Shown here: positions 17,490 to 24,492 of the stretch, piece after piece
Position numbering within the stretch: the stretch's first letter is position 1
How the letters are laid out: every line of letters starts with the position of its first letter
Source: Lentisphaerota bacterium
GTDB taxonomy: Bacteria > Verrucomicrobiota > Lentisphaeria > Victivallales > Victivallaceae
Length of the DNA: 32,539 nucleotides
NCBI GenBank assembly: GCA_015061865.1
Contig: SUVU01000012.1
Span: 1 to 32,539 of the forward strand
Reading direction: 5' to 3'
Made by a program: the position numbers and the translations under genes
The notes under the pieces: generated by a model
What the model was told of the DNA's origin: nothing
Database searches by the model: none
What the model saw: only the letters and a program-made list of their open reading frames with translations

Positions 17490-19553
17490 ATGAGTTTTGC
17501 CGGAATTTTGCGCCGGGAGTTCCCGGATTTGAAAATCACCGAAAATGTCTCCTATAAAGATATAACTTCGCTGGGTATCGGCGCCGCGGCACTGCCGGTG
17601 CTGGCGGAACCGGCAACGGCAGCGCAGCTTGCGGAGCTGCTGCAATATCTTTCCCGCCGCCGCAAACGCATTTTTATCGCCGGGGCCGGAACCAATCTGG
17701 TCGGCATGGATACGCCGTTTGACGGGGTGATGATCAAAATTTCCGGCAAAGAATTTTCGCAGGTCGATATTGACGGCACCACCGTCCGGTGCGGGGCGTT
17801 TGCCCGGCTGCCGATGGTCGCTTCGCTCTGCGCCAAATCCGGTTTGACCGGGTTCGCCCCGCTGTCGGGGATCCCCGGTTCCATCGGCGGCGCATTGTGG
17901 ATGAATGCCGGTGCCAACGGTACGGAAATCTGTTCGCTGGTCAAAGAGTTGGACGGCGTGACTTTTGCCGGCAAGCCGTGGCATGCCGGTGGCCAGGAGA
18001 TCAACTGGGTCTACCGCGGCAATGATATCCCGCACGATGTGGTCATCACTCATGCGGTGTTTGAATTGCAGCAGGGCGATATCCAGACCGAAGAGGACGC
18101 CCTCATCGCCGAAGCCGAAAGACGGCGGCTGCGTGAACCTGCCGGACGTACTGCCGGATGCGCTTTCCGCAATATTTCCGATCTTGACCCGGCGGGTAAA
18201 CTGATCGACCGCTGCGGATTGCGCGGGTTCCGGATCGGCGATCTGCAAGTCAGCGAAAAACACGCCAATTTTCTCATCAATACCGGTAATGCCACGATGC
18301 AGGATTATTTGCGCATGATCCGCACGCTGCGCCGGGCGGTCAGCGAAAAACACGGTTTTTACCTCACCACCGAAATCGTGCCGCTGGATCCGGCTCTGGC
18401 GGGGGATATTGAAAAAGACACCCCGTCCCCGCTGATCAATGTATTATACGGCGGCGTGAGCAGTGAACGGGATATTTCCCTGCAAAGCGGCGCCGCAGTG
18501 GCGCAGGCATTGCGCCGGGGCGGATTCAAAGTCGAATTGAGCGACATCCGCAGTTGTGCCGTCACTCCGGTCATGCAAAAAAGCGATGTCATTTACCCCG
18601 TATTGCACGGCGGTTTCGGCGAAGGCGGCGAATTGCAGAGCAAACTGGAGTGCGCCGAACTGCGTTTCGTCGGTTCCTCGTCCCGTGCCAGTGAGCTGGT
18701 CATGGATAAAATCGCCACCAAAAAACTGCTGGATGAGATCTCACTGCCGACAGCACCGTGGGCGATCGTCACCCGGCGTGACCGGAAATTCCCGGAACAG
18801 TTGAAATTTCCCGTGATGGTCAAAGCCCCCTGCGAGGGTTCCACCGTCGGTATCGTCAAAGTCAACTCCATTGAGGAGTGGGATGATGCTCTGGAAGCGG
18901 AATTGAAATTTGCCGATGAATTGCTGGTCGAGGAATTTGTTTCCGGGGTGGAGATCACCGTCCCGGTCATCAATGCCACCGCGCTGGAAGCGATCGAAAT
19001 CGTTTCGCCCTCCGGTTTTTACGACTGGGATGCCAAATATGTTTACAATAACGGCGAGACTCAATACTTCTGCCCGCCGCGCTCGCTGACTGCGGAAGTG
19101 ACGGCTAAAGCTAAAGATTATGCGTTGAAATTCTATCATGCCGCCGGATGCCGGGATATTCTGCGGGTGGATTTCATCATTGACGCCAATGGCGTACCGC
19201 AGATACTGGAGGGCAATTCGCTCCCCGGCAACACCAGCCACAGCCTGGTCCCCAAAGCCGCACGGCAGGCGGGGATCTCGATGGAAAAAATGTGTGCTTC
19301 ACTGGTCTACGCCGCCATGAAACGCTCCGGCGAAACTCCCGGCGGCAAACCGGAAACTCCGTGGCAGCGCTGCTGCCGCAAATGTGCCGCCACCGTGACG
19401 GTCATCCTGAATATATTGACCATGCTGATCGGTGCGGCGCTGCTTTACGCCGGATTTACCTACAACCGGGCGATGCTGGCGGAAATCTGTCTCATCACCG
19501 GCGGGATTTTGATGCTCGGCACGGCGCTGATCCGGACTTTTACCCGCAAATAA
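17490..19553 (+). CDS. Fusion of UDP-N-acetylenolpyruvoylglucosamine reductase (MurB) and D-alanine--D-alanine ligase (Ddl), with C-terminal TM segments
   Basis: MurB part: IAGAGTNLVGMD, PLSGIPGSIGGALWMNAGA, RTAGCAFRN, NFLINTGNAT; Ddl part: LYGGVSSERDISLQSG, HGGFGEGGELQ, PVMVKAPCEGSTVGI, ILRVDFIID, EGNSLPGNTSHSLVPKAA. Confidence 0.93.
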   Translation: MSFAGILRREFPDLKITENVSYKDITSLGIGAAALPVLAEPATAAQLAELLQYLSRRRKRIFIAGAGTNLVGMDTPFDGVMIKISGKEFSQVDIDGTTVRCGAFARLPMVASLCAKSGLTGFAPLSGIPGSIGGALWMNAGANGTEICSLVKELDGVTFAGKPWHAGGQEINWVYRGNDIPHDVVITHAVFELQQGDIQTEEDALIAEAERRRLREPAGRTAGCAFRNISDLDPAGKLIDRCGLRGFRIGDLQVSEKHANFLINTGNATMQDYLRMIRTLRRAVSEKHGFYLTTEIVPLDPALAGDIEKDTPSPLINVLYGGVSSERDISLQSGAAVAQALRRGGFKVELSDIRSCAVTPVMQKSDVIYPVLHGGFGEGGELQSKLECAELRFVGSSSRASELVMDKIATKKLLDEISLPTAPWAIVTRRDRKFPEQLKFPVMVKAPCEGSTVGIVKVNSIEEWDDALEAELKFADELLVEEFVSGVEITVPVINATALEAIEIVSPSGFYDWDAKYVYNNGETQYFCPPRSLTAEVTAKAKDYALKFYHAAGCRDILRVDFIIDANGVPQILEGNSLPGNTSHSLVPKAARQAGISMEKMCASLVYAAMKRSGETPGGKPETPWQRCCRKCAATVTVILNILTMLIGAALLYAGFTYNRAMLAEICLITGGILMLGTALIRTFTRK

Positions 19554-19565
19554 CAGGAGCTGTTC

Positions 19566-20543
19566 ATGGCACAACATACCGCTTTGATCGAAGTCCACAA
19601 AGAATTGGGCGCTAAAATGGCGCCGGTGAATAATTGGGATCTGCCGCTGTTTTACCCCGGCGGCACCGTCGCTGAACACCGCCATTGCCGCAAAGCCGCC
19701 GGGTTGATCGACCTCGGTGACCGGGTACTTTGCCAGCTCGCCGGGGATTTATCGGCATTGCAGCCGTTTCTGACCACGGCTCCGGCAACATTGCCGACCG
19801 GCACCGCGGCGTACTGCCGGTGGTTGAAACCTGACGGCACGATCGGGGCGGATGTCACATTCTGCCGGATGGGGGAAAACGATTGTCTGGCGAGTTTCGG
19901 TCAGGGTATCACCGCAACGGTGGTGAACCAGTTGACGGCAAATCTGCCGGAAACCGTCCAACTCCGGATGTTGACCGGAGCATTGAGCAGTTTTATGCTG
20001 CTGGGCCCCCGGGCGGATGAGGTGATGGGAGTTTGTTATGAGGGCACTCTGCCGGAGTTATGGCACTGGGAAAAACTGACATTTCACGATGAAGATGAGG
20101 AATTCCGGGCGATCGTGCTGAAAAAAGAACTTTTCGGCATGACCGCATGGGAATTTATTTTCAATGCCGAATACGCCGCTGATCTTTACGAGATATTTTA
20201 CCGCAATACGGCAGTGGAACCGGTCGGGCTGACCGCATTTGAGAGTCTGCGTATCGAGAGCCTGACTCCGGGCGCCGCCGAATTTGCCGGTCATACTCCG
20301 GCGCAATGTCTGCTGCACAGCTCTGAACCGGTCAGATTGATCGCCGCCGCATTGCCCCGTCACCCGGCAAAACCGGGCGCAGAGATCACCGATGAGAGCG
20401 GCAAAAAACTCGGTACCGTCACCAGCGGCGCATTCTGCCCGGCAAATGAGACGGCTAAAGTATTGGGATTTGTGGAATTTACCGGAAATATTGCCCCCGG
20501 GACAACGTGGTATTTCGGCGGCATTGCCGGTGAGATAATATAA
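19566..20543 (+). CDS. GcvT/YgfZ-like folate-binding (aminomethyltransferase-related) protein
   Basis: HKELGAKMAPVNNWDLPLFYPGGTVAEHRHCRKAAGLIDLGDR (GcvT-like N-terminus), KELFGMTAWEF, SLRIESLTPGAAEF. Confidence 0.85.
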   Translation: MAQHTALIEVHKELGAKMAPVNNWDLPLFYPGGTVAEHRHCRKAAGLIDLGDRVLCQLAGDLSALQPFLTTAPATLPTGTAAYCRWLKPDGTIGADVTFCRMGENDCLASFGQGITATVVNQLTANLPETVQLRMLTGALSSFMLLGPRADEVMGVCYEGTLPELWHWEKLTFHDEDEEFRAIVLKKELFGMTAWEFIFNAEYAADLYEIFYRNTAVEPVGLTAFESLRIESLTPGAAEFAGHTPAQCLLHSSEPVRLIAAALPRHPAKPGAEITDESGKKLGTVTSGAFCPANETAKVLGFVEFTGNIAPGTTWYFGGIAGEII

Positions 20544-20554
20544 GGAAAATAGAT

Positions 20555-21466
20555 ATGTTTTTGACAGGATTCACTGATGAAGCCGGTGCCGATCTGGCAA
20601 CCCAGATCCGGGCCACCCAGGAACTCGGCTGGAAATTTTTTGAACTCAGAAAAGTCGATGGCAAAACTCTGGCATCCATGAGCGATGCCGAATTTGACGA
20701 ATTATATACCGCCATCGGTGAAGCCGGGATCCAGGTGAATTGCTACGGCAGCGAAATCGCCAACTGGAAAAAACACCCCCGCAAAGAGGAGGATTTTCAG
20801 GCTTCCATCGACGAATTGCTCGCCGCCATTCCCAGAATGCACAAACTCGGTACCAAACTCGTGCGCGGTATGAGCTTCGTCATCGCCCCGGATGAACAGC
20901 CCGATTCCCCCGAATTGGAGCAGATCATTTTCAAAAAAGTCCGCCGTCTGGTCGAGATTTGCGCCGATAACGGCATCGTTTACGGTCACGAGAACTGCCG
21001 CAATTACGGCGGTATGTCATACCTGCACACGCTGAAACTGCTCGAAAATGTCAACCACGAAAACCTGAAACTGATTTACGATACCGGCAACCCATGCACC
21101 GCATACCGGCGCATCGGCACCCCGCCGTACCCGCTGCAGTCCTCGTGGGAATTCTACCGCAACGTCAGAGAACATATCGTCTACGTCCATATCAAAGACT
21201 TTACCGCCCTGCCCAACGATGACCTTTCCACCCCCGCCCGCCAGCGTGCTTTCGCCGGTGACGGCACCGGTGACGTCCGGGCTATCGTCCGTGACCTGCG
21301 GGAAACCGGATACGACGGCGGATTTTCTATGGAGCCGCATATCGCCTGGGAAAGATTCGGCATGCCATACGATAACGAAGATGACCTCACCGTGCGGTAT
21401 AAAAATTATATCACTTACGCCAAACGCTTTGAAAACCTCCTCTGCGACTGCGGGTGGGAATTTTAA
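20555..21466 (+). CDS. Sugar phosphate isomerase/epimerase (xylose isomerase-like TIM barrel)
   Basis: GFTDEAGADLATQIRATQELGWKFFELRKVDG, YGHENCRNYGG, LKLIYDTGNPC, YVHIKDF, GYDGGFSMEPH. Confidence 0.88.
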   Translation: MFLTGFTDEAGADLATQIRATQELGWKFFELRKVDGKTLASMSDAEFDELYTAIGEAGIQVNCYGSEIANWKKHPRKEEDFQASIDELLAAIPRMHKLGTKLVRGMSFVIAPDEQPDSPELEQIIFKKVRRLVEICADNGIVYGHENCRNYGGMSYLHTLKLLENVNHENLKLIYDTGNPCTAYRRIGTPPYPLQSSWEFYRNVREHIVYVHIKDFTALPNDDLSTPARQRAFAGDGTGDVRAIVRDLRETGYDGGFSMEPHIAWERFGMPYDNEDDLTVRYKNYITYAKRFENLLCDCGWEF

Positions 21467-21530
21467 GCCAACTCCGGTTTGCCGTCTGCGGGCGGTTTAT
21501 TTTGATATTTAGCGGGGTTATGCTTTTTTT

Positions 21531-21553
21531 GCAGGGGCTCACGCCGCCCCTGC
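21531..21553. other. Stem-loop in repeat copy 2 (GCAGGGGC-TCACGCC-GCCCCTGC)
   Basis: Perfect 8-bp stem; equivalent of 146-168 (GTGGGGGC/GCCCCCAC) in copy 1. Confidence 0.85.
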
Positions 21554-21627
21554 ACCCCGCGCCCGCCAAAGCGGGATTTTGCTCTGGGCTTGTGTGCGCT
21601 TTATGGCGTGTGGCTCGTTCGACTCGT

Positions 21628-21689
21628 GTGGCGCAATTCTGCGGCCTCTTCCGCCTTTTTTGGCGAAAGAGGCACTGGTATTGCGCCAC
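21628..21689. other. Nested stem-loop, 62 nt, in repeat copy 2
   Basis: Outer GTGGCGCAAT/ATTGCGCCAC 10-bp stem; inner 12-bp GCCTCTTCCGCC/GGCGAAAGAGGC stem with one mismatch; same 62-nt architecture at 8-69. Confidence 0.85.
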
Positions 21690-21700
21690 GGTTGCCGCAT

Positions 21701-21720
21701 CCGGGGGAAGTTTCCCCCGG
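21701..21720. other. Stem-loop CCGGGGGAA-GT-TTCCCCCGG
   Basis: Perfect inverted repeat. Confidence 0.8.
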
Positions 21721-21729
21721 AACCCCCTC

Positions 21730-21745
21730 GGTGCCGGTTGGCACC
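21730..21745. other. Stem-loop GGTGCC-GGTT-GGCACC followed by TTTGTTGT
   Basis: Perfect 6-bp inverted repeat. Confidence 0.6.
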
Positions 21746-21787
21746 TTTGTTGTCTCGCCCTTCGCTTCGCTGGGGCTCAATCAGGAT

Positions 21788-21853
21788 TTGCAGTCTGCAA
21801 ACGTTTTGAATGGATGCGGATGGGGTGAGGTTTGCAGTCTGCGGGCGGTTTGA
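21788..21853 (+). repeat. Inverted-repeat unit A (pairs with unit B at 22187-22250)
   Basis: GCAGTCTGCAAACGTTTTGAATGGATGCGG..GCAGTCTGCGGGCGGTTT; reverse complement of unit B gives a close match with small indels. Confidence 0.85.
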
Positions 21854-21876
21854 GTAGAGGCTTGGAGTGGTTACGC

Positions 21877-21917
21877 TTGGGGAGGGAAACCCCACACGGT
21901 GAGGTTTTCCTCCCCAA
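21877..21917. other. Long stem-loop TTGGGGAGGGAAACCCCAC/GTGAGGTTTTCCTCCCCAA
   Basis: 19-nt arms with two non-Watson-Crick positions and a 3-nt loop. Confidence 0.8.
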
Positions 21918-22030
21918 ACCCCACCTTTTCCGCCTGCTGCGGATGTTTGGAGCTTTTCAAACCGTTTGGCTTGAGGGGGCGTGACTCTCCTATGGCGTGG
22001 CTACGTCAGTATCAGTACAATTTATATTCG

Positions 22031-22055
22031 CCTTTACAACCGGGGGTTGTAAAGG
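22031..22055. other. Stem-loop CCTTTACAACC-GGG-GGTTGTAAAGG
   Basis: Perfect 11-bp stem. Confidence 0.85.
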
Positions 22056-22186
22056 CTCTCCTGCTCGTCCTCCGCTCATCGGCGGCGCTTGCGCTTGCCG
22101 CTGTTGCTCAGCAATGCTTCGCACAGTTCATTCGCATGCGGACTGCGCGCTCGCCCACGGAGGGGCTCGCAACCGGTCTGCATACA

Positions 22187-22250
22187 AACCGCTTGCAGAC
22201 TGCTCACCCCACTCCGTACCGCATTCATTCAAAACGTGTGCAGTCTGCAT
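22187..22250 (-). repeat. Inverted-repeat unit B (reverse complement of unit A)
   Basis: AAACCGCTTGCAGACTGC..CATTCATTCAAAACGTGTGCAGTCTGC. Confidence 0.85.
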
Positions 22251-22259
22251 AAAAAAGTT

Positions 22260-22297
22260 GCAAAACGGATTTTTGAAAATTCAAAAATCCGTTTTGC
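22260..22297. terminator. Long perfect hairpin GCAAAACGGATTTTTGAA-AA-TTCAAAAATCCGTTTTGC, possible bidirectional terminator
   Basis: 18-nt perfectly complementary arms, downstream of the minus-strand dehydrogenase operon. Confidence 0.6.
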
Positions 22298-22328
22298 TTC
22301 TCACTTTTCTTGAAAAAGGATGGGGGTT

Positions 22329-22382
22329 CGGGGGAAGGGAAAAACCTCTTTTCTTGTGAAAAGAAGTTTTTCCCTTCCCCCG
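22329..22382 (-). terminator. Long hairpin directly 3' of the dehydrogenase gene
   Basis: 25-nt arms CGGGGGAAGGGAAAAACCTCTTTTC / GAAAAGAAGTTTTTCCCTTCCCCCG with one mismatch and a TTGT loop. Confidence 0.65.
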
Positions 22383-22390
22383 TGACACAT

Positions 22391-23296
22391 TTATTTACTA
22401 AAAAAGTCGATGACTTTTTTAGCGGAGCAGCTCCAGAAATTTTTCTCGAAGTCTGCGGAGAATGCTGCGACGTGCGGGGTGATGATGACGTTATCCAGTT
22501 TGAACAGCGGGTTATCCAACTGCGGCGGTTCATCGACCATCACGTCGAGGGCGGCGCCGCCGATGGTACCGTCGGCGATGGCGGCGGCAAGGGCGTTTTC
22601 ATCGACGACCGGGCCGCGGGAGGTATTGACCAGCAGGGCGTTCTTTTTCATCAGTTTCAAGCGGCGGGCGTCGATGAGGTTGCGGGTCTCATCGGTCAGC
22701 GGGCAGTGCAAAGAAACGTAATCCGACTGTGCGAGCAGTTCATCCAGCTCCATTGAATCCGGAGTAAACGGGTCATAATGGATAACATTCATGTGAAATC
22801 CTTTGACCATCTCCTCCACATGTCTGGCGATTCTGCCGTAGCCGACCAGTCCGAGGGTTCTGCCGGTGATGTGCCAGTTGAGTCCCGGAGTTTTGCCCCA
22901 CTCAAAACCTTTACGCACCCGGGCATCGTACTGCGGGATCTGCCGGATCAGGGCAAAGAGCAGTGAAACGGCGTGTTCGGCGACACATTCAGCGATGGAT
23001 TCGGGGGTATTGAGGACGGCGATGCCAAGTTCTCTGGCTTCGGCGCAGGGCAGGGCATCCAGACCGGAGCCGCTGCGGAAAATACCTCTGCATTTCGGCA
23101 ATCGTTTCAAAGCGTTGCCGGTCAGACCTTTATTGGGGCCGAACATCCAGATCAGTTCGGCATCGGCGGCAAATTCGACGACGGCATCTTCACCGAGGCA
23201 CTCTTTGCACTCCAATTCGATCCCGGCGTTGCGGATTTGCTGGAGATATTCTGCCGGAATGGCGTTTTCGCCGCCGGAGATCATGACGGTTTTCAT
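22391..23296 (-). CDS. D-2-hydroxyacid dehydrogenase (phosphoglycerate dehydrogenase-like)
   Basis: Start moved to 23296 (MKTVMISGGEN); GRTLGLVGYGRIARHVEEMVKGF, VSLHCPLTDETRNLID, ALLVNTSRGPVVDENAL, ALDVMVDEPP, IITPHVA. Confidence 0.92.
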   Translation of the reverse strand: MKTVMISGGENAIPAEYLQQIRNAGIELECKECLGEDAVVEFAADAELIWMFGPNKGLTGNALKRLPKCRGIFRSGSGLDALPCAEARELGIAVLNTPESIAECVAEHAVSLLFALIRQIPQYDARVRKGFEWGKTPGLNWHITGRTLGLVGYGRIARHVEEMVKGFHMNVIHYDPFTPDSMELDELLAQSDYVSLHCPLTDETRNLIDARRLKLMKKNALLVNTSRGPVVDENALAAAIADGTIGGAALDVMVDEPPQLDNPLFKLDNVIITPHVAAFSADFEKNFWSCSAKKVIDFFSK

Positions 23297-24060
23297 CAGA
23301 AACGTTCCCCTTCTTTGAGCATGGCACGGAAGCCCTGCGCCATGGCGCCCCAATCACTGCCGAGGGCGATCCAGTCCAGATTGCGGTGTTTCCAGGCGGC
23401 GTAAGGGCCTCCGGCGGTACCGAGCATAAGACCGGCTTTTTTGGTTTTGGCGCAGACTTCATCGACGACTTTGTTGAGTTCGGGGTGATCCATCTGGCAG
23501 AGGATGCCCATGCTGCCGGAAAGGTCGCAGGGACCGACGCAAATGCTGTCGATGCCGGGGACTTTCAAAATCGCATCGAGGTTTTTCACGGCATCGATGT
23601 GTTCGATCTGGATGATGACCAAAGGTTCGGATTCCGAAGTTTTGAGATATTCAAAAATGTCGGTCGCGCCGTATTTGGTGGCACGGCGGACACCGGCACC
23701 GCGGACGCCGGTTTTGGGATAGCGGCAGGCGGCAACGGCGTATTCGGCTTCTTCCACGGAGTTGACCATCGGGATAATGACCGCCGCCGGAGCGAGGTCG
23801 AGTACCGGTTTCAGAATACCCACATCATTTTTTGCCACCCGCACAAACGGAGCGCAGCCGGTGCCGCGGCAGGCGGTGACGTGACCTTTGATCGTGGAAA
23901 GGGTATGCGGAGCGTGTTCAGCGTCGATCCAGACGAAGTCCATGCCGCAATCGCCGGCACATTCGCTGACTGCCAGATCATCCATGGAAACTACGGCACC
24001 GATAGCGGTTTTGCCGGATGCAACGGTGGCTTTGAAACGTTCAAGATGATTGATGTCCAT
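23296..24060 (-). CDS. HpcH/HpaI aldolase family protein (2-keto-3-deoxy sugar acid aldolase-like)
   Basis: Start at 24060 (MDINHLERFKA); FVWIDAEHAPHTL, AAVIIPMVNSVEEAEYAVAACRYPKTGVRGAG, IIQIEHIDAVKNLDAIL, GPCDLSGSMG; stop overlaps dehydrogenase ATG (ATGA). Confidence 0.92.
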   Translation of the reverse strand: MDINHLERFKATVASGKTAIGAVVSMDDLAVSECAGDCGMDFVWIDAEHAPHTLSTIKGHVTACRGTGCAPFVRVAKNDVGILKPVLDLAPAAVIIPMVNSVEEAEYAVAACRYPKTGVRGAGVRRATKYGATDIFEYLKTSESEPLVIIQIEHIDAVKNLDAILKVPGIDSICVGPCDLSGSMGILCQMDHPELNKVVDEVCAKTKKAGLMLGTAGGPYAAWKHRNLDWIALGSDWGAMAQGFRAMLKEGERF

Positions 24061-24087
24061 AATAACTCTGCCTCTTGTTTTGTACCG

Positions 24088-24095
24088 GAAACGTT
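24088..24095. promoter_or_regulatory. Candidate LacI-type operator core (GGAAACGTTTTT, palindrome AAACGTTT)
   Basis: Palindrome with central CG in the aldolase 5' leader. Confidence 0.35.
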
Positions 24096-24135
24096 TTTGC
24101 ACCGTTTGCCGGGAGTTGATTAGCTGACAAGTGTT

Positions 24136-24164
24136 AAAATACACCGTAACCGGAACTTTTTCAA
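24136..24164 (-). promoter_or_regulatory. Sigma70-like promoter for the aldolase/dehydrogenase operon
   Basis: On minus strand: TTGAAA (24164-24159) - 17 nt - TATTTT (24141-24136). Confidence 0.6.
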
Positions 24165-24170
24165 GTTGGT

Positions 24171-24198
24171 TTGCTAAAGCAAATGAAAATTTTATAAT
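24171..24198 (+). promoter_or_regulatory. Sigma70-like promoter toward the MATE gene
   Basis: TTGCTA (24171-24176) - 16 nt - TATAAT (24193-24198). Confidence 0.5.
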
Positions 24199-24322
24199 GT
24201 AAAATTTGCCGCCGAAAAAACATCTGTCTCCGGAGGTGGGTCGTAAAATATGATTTGCCAATCCCTGAATAACAGTCAGAACCATCCGGCGGATGGATTG
24301 TGCGACAAGAACGCAGGTAAAT

Positions 24323-24352
24323 CAAGTCGGCGGCTTTCCCGCCGCCGACTTG
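24323..24352. other. GC-rich hairpin CAAGTCGGCGGC-TTTCCC-GCCGCCGACTTG in the intergenic region
   Basis: Perfect 12-bp stem, 6-nt loop, no adjoining U-run on either strand. Confidence 0.8.
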
Positions 24353-24492
24353 TCACGGCACAGTGTAACGAAGGCAGACGGTAAAATTTTTCACAACAAA
24401 TGAAGCAATAATCTTTTCAAGGGCTGTTTTTTGCGCTGATGGCGGTGTATATTATACAATATTACACAAAAAACAACTTCTGATTGGTTATT

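Larger units (their letters stand above)
21470..21697 (+). repeat. Copy 2 of the structured intergenic repeat, immediately 3' of the isomerase gene
   Basis: High similarity by eye to the reverse complement of 1-235 over its full length. Confidence 0.9.

Noticed and set aside
21539-22359. Multiple overlapping ORFs in the noncoding island (e.g. 21539-21895 -, 21899-22252 +, 21997-22359 +)
   Set aside because: Low-complexity translations covering inverted repeats in several frames; no domain motifs or consistent start sites.
24323-24352. Hairpin as a rho-independent terminator
   Set aside because: No U-tract on either strand, and it lies between divergently transcribed genes, so a terminator role is unlikely.
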